The position numbers were made by a program, and so were the translations under genes. This document shows positions 35,630 through 47,787 of a stretch of DNA of 64,000 nt, piece by piece (the first letter of the stretch is position 1; every line of letters starts with the position of its first letter). The notes under the pieces were generated by a model. It ran no database searches, was not told the DNA's origin, and was given only the letters and a program-made list of their open reading frames with translations. Origin of the DNA: Larimichthys crocea. Lineage: Eukaryota > Chordata > Actinopteri > Sciaenidae. The stretch is taken from positions 1,693,073 through 1,757,072 of the forward strand of contig NC_040032.1 in NCBI RefSeq assembly GCF_000972845.2. The letters run 5' to 3'.

Positions 35630-38600
35630 CTACCTGATGGTGACTTCCAACCGAGAAGTAAGTAAGGACTCCAGGCATTGATGAAACTGGAGGGCTTGTG
35701 TGTGTGACAGAGCGCGTGTGTGTGAGCGGTAGGTGAGTCTGTAGCAGTAACTGGTCTGGCTCAGGTCAGGATGTGAGAACGTGTCAATGAGTTTAACTTG
35801 TTCCACTGTCCCGTGACTGGCCTCTCGGACCACGGCGTGGAACTTCCTCTCTTCCCAAGTCGGCCCTGTCCAGAAGCTGATGTCGAAGCTGATGTGCTCG
35901 GGGAACAGGGAGAATGGCTGGAAAGGTTTTCCTGGCAACGGGCGGAGTGCAAACTGTTTTAAAAATCGCGGGTCACGTGACCACAGGATCCGCCAGTCGG
36001 GGAGTGAGAACAGGAGCACGGCGAGGAGGTCCAGATTTAGGGAGACAGTGATGCTGATGTGGCTAATGTCACTACTGTTGCCTACAAACACCCTTCCAAC
36101 CACACCCATTGGCTGCGCCATCAGACGCAGACCTCCCTGTTCAGTGACCAGGGAGACCCCGTAGGGAGTGAGCAGTGCTTCCAGCGATTGCCCAATCAAT
36201 TTGATTGGCTTACATTCTGAAGGGAAAACACCTCTGAGCAGAAGCTCATGAAAGGAAGGCAGAGCCCAGAGACTGATGGGCACATTCCCGAACACTATGC
36301 CGCTAATGCCAAATAACAAGCTGGTCAAACTATTACTGCCCTCGCAGGACCCCTGAGCTATATGTCCTTCAACTTCAACACTGTGATTATTCCCCTCATT
36401 CTCCCCATGACTCACTGCATCATTAATCAACCCCTCTTTTTTAGTCAGAAGCTCTTCCATCTGAGCGATCAATGATGGACGCAGCACATAAAGACCACCT
36501 TCTCCTTCAGGATCAACATCAAGAGAGCATGCAGACCTTAGGCTTTCTGCTCCTTTGCTCCTCACTCTATCTGCTTTATCTGAGATAACGCATGTGGCTG
36601 ACGGAGCGTCTCGTGTGTCTGTGCGTCCCCGACCATCCAGAAATGTCTCTTTGTCTGTAGAAGTAGGAGGGTCAAAGTTGAGGTCCTTCTGAAACGGGTG
36701 GATCCAGTACCAATGTGTACTGTCGACATCACAGCAACATGCCTGCAGCTGTTTAGCCGTGAGGAGGAAGGGAACGGTCTTTGTCATCATGGACACTGAC
36801 CACTTTTCCTGCAGTCCTTTGAGAAGAAAATCTTGCACCAACCTTACAGGGTGGACAGAACCGGAGCCAAGAAATCCCCTGATGAAAGAGAGCAGACAGT
36901 AAGCGCACCATTATAATCACTGAAACAGCAGGGGTCTCACTATTACTGTACCTGAATATGTAATCACTGAGCTCGACTGGTATGTGGTACTGCACTTTCT
37001 CCCCTTCGACAGCCTCCTCTAGCTGAAGTATCTGAGCAGAGGTGTACGGAAGGCTGCGAGTGAACACGTGGACCAAAGCTTTCTCCACATGAAAGCCCTT
37101 ATCCTGGCTCCTGTACAACAGCAACATTAGACAGCGCAGTATGCAAACACACACACACACACAGACATAAAAGCCTATTTCTATTTATACACTCACCTTT
37201 ACTCCTTACCTGTATCCAGTGCACTTGTAGCTCTGGTATTTCTCACTTTCAAAAGGACGGACATCAGTAAGGATCAGGTGTGCTTCTGCTGCCATGGCAA
37301 CCACCTGCCAGCTGTTGTGCCACTCTCGTTTCGGGTGGTCCGCCTGTGTCCCACCCTGCCCGTTGCACAAGGAAACGTGGACCTCCCCGTCCTCGGCCAA
37401 CACCTGAACGCAACTGGAGGCGCAGACAGACAAACAAACACGAGTAGTTGACTCCATCTGCTCATGAGTACAGTTGAAAGCGCTGAAAGCGTTGAATAAA
37501 GCCGAGCTGTACTGCTGTGAATATGTAATGTGGTTCTACCTGAGGAAGAAGTTCCTGAGGAGTTCTCTGTTCTTTTTAACCCCGCTCTTTCTCCCACAGT
37601 GAGGGAAGTTAAACACCACGCGGTCAAACACGCGGCCCTGGAGAGAGGCATTTTCTCCCAGCTTCCTGCAGTCCACCTCGAAAAGCACCACTCCACCTGA
37701 TTAAAACACATCCGGAAAAAGTGTACATGTTAAGTCCCACAGAATACATGCATGTAACCACACATTCTTTGTGGCAGTACAAATATACAGGAGAAAATAT
37801 ATTCTACATGTCTCTTTTTGTAAACCCTGTCAGTGGATCTGTCTCCTGTTTGTTAACGAGAACAGAAGCGTTTGATCCCGCCTCCTATTTAAACCATTTG
37901 GCTACTTGACTCTCCGAGCAACTTTATTTCTAAAAAGTGACACCCTCTTCGGGGGAAAAGATGAGAAATATTCTAATAATATTAAATCATACTATATCAT
38001 ATTGTAATTCATTCCCAGTCCATAGCTCTTTTTGCCAACAGTGCCGGGGTCTCATTCTCCTCTTGCACCACGTGCAGGCAGTCGCTAGGTGTGGTGTGTG
38101 GTGCAGATAGGAGGACACAGCTGGTGTAGTCAGTTTCTATGGTTACGTTGGTGCTCCCACTCTGAAACTTTCGTTTGTTTGAGCTTCTCTCTCCTGATCT
38201 CTGGATTAGGGTGTATAGCTTGTTAATAGGTATATAGAGTAATAAAACTAGTTGCCTAATAAAATCAGAATATTTCAACAAAAATCAGTCCAGACATTGT
38301 TCTTTGGTAAAATAACAATAACAGCACAGACTGATACTACTAGAAAAGGCATCAGTATAATTATTAGTATCTGTGTTTGAAGTCAGTGGGCAGCTGAGAG
38401 GCAGAGAGAAGTGAATTCAAATGTCAATGCAGCTCTCAAAACTGTGTTCAAAATGTACCAATTTCCATACAGGAATATCGCAGAATTGTGAGATGGTTTA
38501 GGCCCCTGCCCAGCACAGACATGATAGTCCTTCCAAAGCCGTACCTGAGTCCTTGATGGTCTGAATGTTACTGGCTGTGCCTTCGTTCCGCAGTGCCTCC

Positions 38601-38722
38601 TCCTGATGCTGCAGGCAGGTCGCTGTTACGCTGTTGTCCGTTTCAGAGTACAGCTGGCTCACAGAGGCGGAAAACGAGAAGTTCCCTTCTCCCACCAGCA
38701 GTATGGACCGTGAATGAGACAT
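35630..38722 (-). CDS. fdxacb1: Ferredoxin-fold anticodon-binding domain protein 1
   Basis: Coding exons 38722-38545, 37696-37540, 37413-37210, 37110-36952 and 36878-35630 join to 648 aa (human about 624). The N-terminal third is a Rossmann-like domain of the BMT5/DUF2431 type found in rRNA uridine methyltransferases. It has LLVGEGNFSFS (9-19), FNFPHCGRK and LCNGQGG, which probably bind S-adenosylmethionine. The C-terminal 90 residues or so (ISFWTG...HAVVREASHG, ending SLLTSRLEVTIR) are the FDX-ACB fold found at the end of phenylalanyl-tRNA synthetase. The middle is poorly conserved and resembles a degenerate synthetase-like segment. Function is not established; RNA binding or modification is inference. 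The chosen start aligns with the human N-terminus, but an in-frame upstream ATG at 38833 would add 37 residues from a tandem repeat. It lies head-to-head with tomm40l. Confidence 0.94.
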
Positions 38723-38777
38723 GACCGGTCCAGCTGGAGATGAGGCGGACACAGAAAAAGTCCTGAATGTGTTGCCT

Positions 38778-38830
38778 GCCTGTTTGTTCGCTGCCTGTTT
38801 GTTCGCTGTCTGTTTGTTCGCTGCCTGTTT
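38778..38830. repeat. 15-bp tandem repeat at the fdxacb1 5' end
   Basis: Three full units of gcctgtttgttcgct and a partial fourth, with a single C-to-T change in unit 3. The unit length is a multiple of three. On the minus strand it reads as ANKQ(A/T) repeats in frame with FDXACB1 if translation starts at 38833. Confidence 0.9.
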
Positions 38831-39090
38831 CACCGCGCTTAACGCGAAAGGAAGACACGCGCGTGGGAGCGATAACGAGCACGGGTCTCTTTCCAGATCT
38901 AATATCAGCGTAGTAATTGCATATTTTAGGAAGTGACGTCCGTATCCCGTGTCTAAGGCTGTTTAGACTGAATAACCGGGAGGATACGGTCTGTAACGGA
39001 GAATAAAACCGTTGACCTTCCCGTGATACCCGGTGCCGCGCGCGTGAAGCCGGATAATATTTCCTCACCTGTGGCTGGCTGTTTGCGCTA

Positions 39091-39663
39091 TAGTGATGTG
39101 TCGATCGTGAACGAGCCGGTTCAAAGAGCCGGCTCGTTCATGAGCCGTTGAGTGATAGTAGAAAAAGAAGCAGCATTTGGACACATTTTAAACATTTTGA
39201 AAACACAAAGGCAGACTGCAGAATTTTGCAAAGCCAAGCCGTCGCATGGAGCAGGGTCCACATGCAACCTTTACAGACACAAGAACTGTGCATCCAAAAG
39301 TCAATAGCTGTCCTTTTTTAAAATAGATTTATAGGTGTTTTTATCTGCTTTGTGTAGCAGAATGGTTCTACAAGCACGTTGGTGCATTCATTGAGCGGTT
39401 TCAGAGAGTCAGTAAACGCAATGAAAACAATTGGCTATATTGATATTAGAAAATGTCATTTTTACTTTTGAATACTTAAGTACAAAGGATGTATTGAGTA
39501 TACACACGATATATGTGTACACATACAAATCACAAGTCAAATCAGCGCTAAATTTGGAAGTGGTAACATGGAGAGCCATTTTGGAGCCGAAAGAGTCGGC
39601 TTTTCTCGGTGAGCTGAGTCAAATGATCTGACTCCCTAAAAAGAACCGAACTTCCCATCACTA
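39091..39663. mobile_element. Non-autonomous hAT-type element
   Basis: The ends are TAGTGATG (39091) and its complement CATCACTA (to 39663). The flanks TTGCGCTA (39083-39090) and TTGCGCTG (39664-39671) agree at 7 of 8 positions, as expected of a hAT 8-bp target duplication. Subterminal 'gaacgagccggttcaaag' and 'gccgaaagagtcggctt' are typical of fish hAT ends. The 573 bp contain no transposase frame. It lies in the fdxacb1/tomm40l divergent spacer. Confidence 0.8.
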
Positions 39664-40341
39664 TTGCGCTGAACGCTGTGTCGCAGATACAGTAGTCCGG
39701 CAAGAAACAAAATGTAACGAACAATACGCTGTTTACACTCAAAGCCCGCCAAACAACAAAACGGGTGTATGTTAAGTTGAAGTCACTTTGTTAAAAATGT
39801 ATAGTTGTTATTTTAATAACATTACAGTTGAATTTTATACACGTAAATATAAAAGTGCAAGGTCAGACCACAGTCGTGGTTTTCAGGGGGGACGCATTTG
39901 CAGGGTGACGCATCACATCTGGAGGAGGGAGCTATTCGCAGCATCAGCTGAAGCCAGCATCAATGATCTTCATCTGTTCGTAGTTTACCTGTAAAACAAA
40001 AATCCACCTGACACCTTTTCTGATGAACCATTCTCAGTTCCGCTCGGGATTTTAAGGCGTGTTGACGACAGCAGCAGGAAGTAGGTAGCAGAAGAAGCGG
40101 AGCACGTACATGTGTGTGTGTGTGTTTATGCTGATGCTAAGGTCATGCGAGCTAACGGAGCTGCTGAAAACAACAGGCAGACTAACAGATCATCCTTTAA
40201 TTAAAATGTCAAATCTAATAAAAACCAATTTAAAGAACCAGTGAAATCAAATGAAAACAATGAGTTTGTATTGTTGATTTTCTGCTGCACATCTTTGATG
40301 TCATTAACTTCTTCTGTAAGTCTCTGACTGCAGCTGTTTGT

Positions 40342-40344
<3 letters not shown>

Positions 40345-40382
<38 letters not shown>
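40345..40382. repeat. (AT)n microsatellite
   Basis: An uninterrupted run of 19 AT units about 180 bp upstream of the tomm40l start codon. Confidence 0.97.
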
Positions 40383-40385
<3 letters not shown>

Positions 40386-40558
40386 GAGGAAATAGTGTAA
40401 ACTGTATGTGAGCTCAGCTCTGCCTCTCTTCTCCCTTCACAGAGGACATGGTGTGGCTTTAAATAGTGCATGCACAGGCTGCAGGTGAGATAAACAAATG
40501 GGTCATTGCACTCATAGTCAATCTCTCCTTTGTGTCTCGTAGGAAGTGTTGCACCCAC

Positions 40559-43312
40559 ATGGGCAGTGTTCTGGCTTTGTCTTCCGGTCCGGGCCATCAG
40601 AACTGGCCTTTTTCCACGGACCCCTCTCCTTCTCGCTGGGACGCGCATCCTGCTCACTGGGACAGCCCTCCGCGCTGGGAGAGGAGAGATGGCCGCCTAC
40701 CCAACCCAGGCAGCTTTCACTCTCTGCACAGGAGCTGCAAAGGTACGTCTGGTTTAAAAAAACAAAACAAAGCAAGAACTGTGGTGTGCACACGACGTGG
40801 TTAAAGACGTCTGTCTGTCTGTTCTCTCCCCCAGATGTGTTTCCTCAACAGATTGAGGGAGTCAAGATGATCCTCAATAAAACTCTGAGCAGTTTCTTCA
40901 AGGTGACTCTTCACCCACTTCATCTACATTCAAACAATTTGTTGCATAAAAGATAATAAGTATTGTTATGCATTTCTTTAATGATTGATTATTTTCAGAA
41001 ATAAGTTAAATGCAAATAACTTTTTAGGGATTACAGAAAAAAAGATTTCCAGTAATTAGATTATTTAGGACAGATTCAGAAGATGTGTGCCAGAGAAGCA
41101 GAAAGCAGCCACAGACACAGTCTACATAAGGATATATTTATGAAGTTTTACTTCATAACGTTGACGGTGTAGAACCTGTGTGTACATTTTTCAAGGCCAC
41201 TTCCTGCTGGTCCTCTGATATGTCCAATTCTAAATCATTCTTCCCAAGCACATTTTAAAACAACCAGGAAAGTGTTCTGCAAACTAAATAAATAATCATA
41301 TAGATAGGATATATTGCTTTAGCTAAGAGATTGCACAGCTGTTGAAAGGATTTCTATAAATGTAAAGATCTTTCATAGATGTAATACCACTATGCTTCCA
41401 CAACTCAAATATAGTGTCAATAATAGAGGAAGAAAAAAAAAACATCCAAACTGTCGCCTTATTTTGGAGATTGTGTAATAATCAGGTTATCCTCTGTGTA
41501 CTTTAAGGGCAGATGCACCTGCTGGGTTTAAGACTTAAGACAAATATTTTTTGTTTTTTTTCCAAGTAAAATTGTTATCTAGGTTTGTAAGGAATGTTTT
41601 CATCATCAGATCATCATCATATTTGCCTGTTCACATGGTATCATATCATATCGTATTGTATCGCATTGTATCGTATCATATTGTATTGTCTTATCTAGTT
41701 ACATCACGTTATGCCAATTTAAGTTGTTTGTTATTCCTTTGTTAATAAATACTATAAATCTCTGATATGACTGGATTTTTTCATTAGATTTGAATGCATC
41801 GCAGTACGAGCCTGTTTAGCCCTTTTTTTCTTTTTAATGGATAGTGGTCACTACAGATGGGGATACACTGAAATAAACAGTGGAACAGTAATGCAGTATT
41901 TTTAATATCATGTGTATGTGTTTGCATCCAGGTCAGTCATGCTCTCCATCTCAGTGCGGTCAGTCCTTCATACTATCGATTCCACGTGGAGCATCTGCAG
42001 TCCGACGATTACAGCAAAGACAAGGTCGAGCACGAGTCATTACATAACAAACACGTTGGCACTCCTGTATGGTTAATGTGAGTTGACAGGTTGTATCTTG
42101 ATCCTTCCTCACGTTTTTAGGATGCCCCAGCACTGATCGGTGAGATGGACTCTTCAGGCAGCCTGAACGCTCACGCTCTGCTGCATCTCACCGAGCGCGT
42201 ACGAGCCAGAACGGTGTTCCAGGTGAAATCCTAACGTCTGTTTGTCTGCCACTGTCACTGTACTGGTCACACAAAACGAATGCTGTTTGGTGCAAACAGC
42301 TTAAAGTTTGAATTGTTGATTGTGTTTTAGACCCAGCAGTCCCAGTTTGTAACGTGGCAGTTTGAAACTGAGTACAGAGGGAATGACTTCACCGCTGCAG
42401 TGACAGTAGCCAACCCCGATATCCTCAGAGAGTCAGGTGAGACATGACAGGTGGAACAGTAAGAGCCTTGCCTAAGGCCAGTCACCAGTAGTTCAGATAA
42501 AGATGAATAAATACTATTGACTTGTCACATGTTTTTTTAATTTTTTTAATCTAATCTGTCATGTATCTGTGTGTGTTTCTCTTGTACAGTTATCATTGTG
42601 GCACACTTTCTGCAGACAGTGTCCTCTGGGCTGGTGTTAGGAGGGGAGCTGGTCTACCATCGGGGCCGAGCGGAGGAAGGAGGAATTCTTACTTTGGCTG
42701 GACAGTACTCGAGTGAGATATATGTGAATCTGCTTTGAACATTAGTCCTTCCTGATCTGTTTTTATTTGGTTTAGCAGCAGTCTTTTTTTTTTTTTTGTC
42801 TCTCTCCATGCAGGACCGAACTGGGTAGCGACACTGAATGCTGGGAAAGGAGGTGCCCATGCCAGCTACTATCACAGAGCCAACAAGCAGGTACAGCAAA
42901 TACCACCATGCTGTGCAAAAACTATTTTACTATGTCTATTTTACGTGAGACGTGTACTGAAAATCTGTGTTTATGTTCACCAGATCCAAGTTGGCGTGGA
43001 GTTTGAAGCCAGTACCAGGACACAGGAGACCACAACCTCATTTGGGTACCAGATGGAACTCCCAGAAGCCAACATGGTCTTTCGAGGTAAATCTCTTTCC
43101 GTGACTTGCTCAGTGAAAACTATTAAGAACATGTACAGTATTTGAGAGATTTTTTTTTGTGTGTGTATCCAGGTATGATAAACAGTCGCTGCATTATAGG
43201 AGGTGTGTTGGAGAAGCGTCTGACTCCGCTCCCTGCCACTTTGATCATGGGTGCCTTTGTAAATCACAGAGGTGACAAGCTGCAGGTGGGCCTAGGCGTA
43301 AACGTGGGCTAA
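40559..43312 (+). CDS. tomm40l: TOM40-like mitochondrial import channel
   Basis: This is a beta-barrel of the outer mitochondrial membrane that forms the protein-conducting pore of the TOM complex. Coding exons: 40559-40742, 40835-40902, 41932-42024, 42121-42222, 42331-42436, 42590-42712, 42814-42890, 42984-43086, 43173-43312, giving 331 aa. The N-terminal part has the TOMM40L hallmark [19 protein letters not shown], preceded by [12 protein letters not shown]. The barrel follows ([57 protein letters not shown]) and ends in a beta-signal-like [10 protein letters not shown] 5' UTR acceptor (tctcgtag) ends at 40542, so there is an upstream non-coding exon. Tandem AATAAA lies at 43649-43658. The short N-terminus favours TOMM40L over TOMM40, which has a long proline-rich leader. 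Confidence 0.96.
41636..41692. repeat. Imperfect cgtattgtat decamer repeat
   Basis: Diverged 10-bp units (tatcatatcatatcgtattg and variants) in tomm40l intron 2. Confidence 0.75.
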
Positions 43313-43648
43313 TCCTCCGTTTACCTCTCCTGGAATTACAATTTTCTGTCAGGACATCCATCCACAGACCTGTTTCAGAGGCGTCATAATGACCTGATCT
43401 CCCAAGGTTTACCAGCCTCATTAAGACACTTCCAACAAACCACCTGAGTACTGTGGATTGTTTGGGTGATCCCGTAATGTCCGTAAATCGATTCATCTCA
43501 TCTTGCAACCTACCTCTCAAAACTGAGGTGATGTTTTTTGCCTGTGCGGTAATAGGATTAAAGAGGAGCGTTTTGAGGGGCTCAACAGCTGAGAAGGTGT
43601 CACTGTCCCCCTGGAACCAGACAGCACATCAGAGACTGAAAACTGAAA

Positions 43649-43658
43649 AATAAATAAA
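43649..43658 (+). other. Tandem poly(A) signals of tomm40l
   Basis: Two overlapping AATAAA hexamers about 340 bp after the stop codon. Confidence 0.65.
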
Positions 43659-45701
43659 AGTTTTATATTGTTAGGTAGTCATAGAGAAACTTAATGTTTT
43701 AGCCAATTAACTATAATTCTTGTATACCTGACCTTTCTGCTGACCATTTTCTATAACACGCCGTGGTAAAAACAGGAAACCTGATTGGGTTACATGATGT
43801 AAATGACCAAATTCACATTAGTCTTTGTGGGTTTTATTTAGCACAGCTCACCAATGCATCTGTCTCCTAAAACTTGCAGTTGGGGGTTTCAGATTGCCCG
43901 AGTGCACCAACATGAATGAGATTTGCTGCCCTCAGCAGCTAAGAGAGAAAAAAATGATTAAATGTCCACTTATCTCAAGCCAGTTTCTGTGAGAGAATCA
44001 AAATGGTCGGCAGAAACCTAAAATGGGTGAAACCATGCTTAAACACCTGTGTGTATGATCCTTCAAAAGTGTGTGTATGAGTAAGTGATTGTGTGTTTTT
44101 CCCCAGCATAAACAAGTGTGTGAGATTCCACACATGAGCAAACAGCCTGTTGACTTTAAGAGAAGAGGCTTTGCTCCATATAAACTAACCTCCAGCTGAG
44201 GGATGCGAGAGCGGCTGTATACTGACTCCACTGAGCCAGGACTGTACTGTATGTATATAGATGGAAACACTGACCTGTATGCAACCTGCACTACTCACGC
44301 TGCGCTGGGTATTTCCAGTCCTAACACATGAAATGTTGCATATATATATATTATTTATACATAATTAATATATGAATTGGAAAGGAATGACTTTTTGGAC
44401 TTAATTTATTAAAGATATTATTTCTATCAGAGCTAGTGTTTTGTTTTATTCTTAAGACAGAGCACTGTGGATTTATTGTGTTTTTTAAAACTCTATCCGT
44501 GGCTGAAGTGGAGCTAACACATAAGTGTCTCAACTTGAGGCTGGATCCAAAAGTGAGCAGGTCTCCATAAGCCCCCATGTTAAAAAGTCAGAAATATGTT
44601 TACAGCCTGGTCTTTATTGCTAATTTCACTGTTAATGATAACTGTACCGAGAGTGAATTCCTTTAAAACTCGCCTGTTCAGATTTTATTAAGGCTTAAAG
44701 TTATGCATAATTAAGAATGAAGCCGCTTTGATTGACAGGTGGTGATAGTCACAGGTGGCTTGTTTGAGCAACCAGGCTTCATACAGCTCACCAGACCAGA
44801 TCCACTATACTTTGAACTTCACAACAGCTCTTCAGAAAACCTGTGGGTGACGTCAGAGAGAGTACATCCAGACAAACCAACAGAAAATTACCATTTAAGA
44901 TTGAACGCACCCTCAGCACCGAGGTGCTTTTTAGCCTCCTTTAGCTCCTCATTTTGACTTTACTTACATAGCACGTTAAAGAGCCAGATATTTTCTCAGG
45001 ATTTGTTAGAGACAAACAACAAAATGAGTGAATGTTGGACATTCATCTGGTGATCAGAGGCACGGGAGCCTCCAATTAATGTTCAGCTGCTAAAATAACA
45101 GACGTATGAGGCTGAAATATGCATCTTCTGTGTACAGTTCATCTTGTTGTACCTCAGAGTGTGTTCAGACAGAAATTGAAGCAAATGTTTGCGCCGTTTG
45201 TGCAACAGCCTATGTATGCAAATGTCAAAATGTGTAAGCTCAGCCTGTGTTATTGCCCTTCAGTCTCTCCTCTTGCTACATTTATGGAGCACGTCCCAGA
45301 ATTCATACAAATTTTTTACTCCAGCATCAAACATTTTCAACCATGCTTTCTTTGCCGCTCATGTAGAAAAGTCTAAACTGTTCTTCACATTCTGCCCGAA
45401 CAAAAAGTGACTAAAATGCAACTTCATGTAAAAATACAGCTTTAAGATACTGTGGTGGAAGACGACCAACAGATTATAAAATACTAAACAGAGACTGGTT
45501 GCTTTAAATTAATATAAAGTCCTAAATACTTATTACTGATAACTGTACAAGCATATATACAAATATATTCAAACATAAGTTCTGTAAACATTTCCCTTGC
45601 AACAGTCCTATTACAGTGTACATCATCTAGCAGCATGAGTTCACACTGGCAAAAAAGGCTGATACACCATTTAAACTGCTGCCACCTCTCTTTGCTCTCT
45701 G
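43659..45701. other. Convergent interval between tomm40l and the BICD-family-like gene
   Basis: No supported exon. Dispersed repeat copy 3 lies at 44520-44790. The right end should be the 3' UTR of the minus-strand adaptor gene, but I see no canonical minus-strand AATAAA there. The remaining open frames (for example 45119-45376) lack splice or homology support. Confidence 0.5.
44520..44790 (-). repeat. Dispersed fish repeat, copy 3
   Basis: 'gtctccataagcccccatgt', 'tgtttacagcctggtcttta', 'aaggcttaaagttatgcata' and 'ggcttgtttgagcaaccagg' align with copy 2 (35120-35345) in the same orientation. It has more internal change and short deletions. Confidence 0.75.
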
Positions 45702-47746
45702 TTATTTGTCTTTGAAGAAGGAGAAGAATCCTTTCCCTCCATCTCCCTTCAGTCTTAAAGATTTGCTTCTCTGGAGTCCTCCTCCATTATCTTTCTCTCG
45801 ACTTGCTTCCCTCTGTCTCTCCTCCTCCCTTTGCTGCACCTGTTGATTGATCACCAGTCGCATGTCCTCCTGCAACAAGATGGGAGGAAAAAAAAAAAGG
45901 TTTTACTTGTGCACTGAATTACTTGAAATGTGTTGCCAAAAGAAAGCCCTGCATACAGACTCACCTGCCAGGCATCCAGCTCTTGAGAAAGAGCTACCTT
46001 GTGTTTGATGGTGTTGAGAAGCTGCTGAGTTAGTGACTCTTTCTCCTGCCGCACCGTGGCCAGTTCACTCTCTAAGGAACTGAACATTGATATGACGGTT
46101 ATCAAAACATATATCGATGTGGGATTCAATCGACGGTATGTCATTGTGTAGCGTTACCTGTAGCTTGGCGTTCCAGGACTGCTTCTAAATGGCTTGATTT
46201 CCTCCCTCAAAGCATCCAGCTCTTCTTGTTGAGATTGCAGCTGTAATGAAATTGAAAAGCATACTTAAAGTCACTAGGTAGACACCTTCACATACAGCTG
46301 TAGCATACAAATGAACTAGATGTCTGATTTCATGAATTAGAAGTTCAATATATTGATGTTAGGCCACACTAATCATGGTCCTTTGCCTCTATGTGTATGA
46401 GTGGTTGTATACAGTTCAACAGACCTTCTCTGTGAGTGTTTGTATCTCTTCATCTCTTGCTTGCAGGACTGTGGAGTGAGCTAGAAGGGCCTCTTTAGCC
46501 TGGTCAGCAGGAGAGAGATATACAGTTATTAGTAGGTGTTTGGCATCTTGGAGTGTCTGAGTGAAATGACCTGGAAGTATTTAAGTGGCACCATGAAAAG
46601 TGCTGTTTGAATTCATGAAGTACTGAGGGAAGGTCTCCTACCACTTGAGGAGGTTGAGTTGGAGCCATGTTGGAGTCTAATAATAAATCTTAAACCTAAA
46701 CTAAATTATAACTCATTTGAAAGCCTCTCAAAGTTCTTAGTCTTTCACACCCAAACTGGAAAACACTACAGCCAGTGTCATGTGTTAAAGTGTACCGCAC
46801 TCCTGGTCTTTATTCAGAATTTTATCTGAATTCTCAGAGTTGTTATCAGGTTTTGGTTAGTAACTATTGTAGGTGATTTTACTATTCATGGGGATGTCCA
46901 TAATGAATCAGAATGGAATCAGTGTATATATATCAGTATATAGCTGTAATAAAACGGCTTATTGTTTTATGATCTGCTGCCTGTTAGTCATCATTAATAG
47001 AGGAAAAATCGACCTTCACCAGCTAACTTAAATGATTTCTCATCTAAGCCGTCAACCTGTCTTCCAGGCTACCTTAACTTAGCACTGCATATGCTCAATC
47101 TGTAATTATAAGTTCAGGTTTCAGAAAATAATGTTTTATTTCTTTAAATCAGTGCTATCGCTCTTGTCCTTACTCTTAAACAAAAGGACACAAACTAAAG
47201 GAAACTTCTTGGCGCCACTATTTTCCAGCCCAGACTGAAGCCAAACTCAGACGTAGAAGCTGAGACCATATTGTGTTCATTTTACACTTGTGAAGGTTCA
47301 GGGTCTTCAATCCGGCAACTTGAGGGAAATTTGAGTCTTGGGCAGACTGGGTCGGGGAAACAACTCTTCCAATAGTTTGAATTTGGACTGCAGTACAAAT
47401 TTTAACCGCAAGCTGTCTGTGTTATTTTTTATGATTATCCTTGATAATTTTGATGGCTAACGGTTTCACTTCTGTAGTTTTGTGCCCCTTTAAACCATTT
47501 AAATCTCCAACAAGGGTCAGAATTAATACACACAAGCAAGAGTTAAACTTGGCAGCCATGCAGTTATGGTGTGTGTGTATGTGTGTGTGTACCTGAGATT
47601 GCTGAATTTCACTAAGCAGAGACAGAGGCTGGGTGTGTGTACTGTCCAGAATGTTCTCTTCTCCCAGGTTCAGAGCTTTCTGCTGTAGAGAGCGATTCAA
47701 GGTTCGCAACTCAAACACCACTCCCTGTTCTTGCTCTATCTACACA

Positions 47747-47787
<41 letters not shown>

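Noticed and set aside
38643..39068. 141-codon minus-strand frame over the fdxacb1 start
   Set aside because: It is out of frame with the FDXACB1 reading frame and loses to the frame carrying LLVGEGNFSF.
40546..40956. 136-codon frame overlapping tomm40l exons 1 and 2
   Set aside because: It reads tomm40l exon 1 in a different frame and continues through the intron. The TOMM40L frame from ATG 40559 matches the family.
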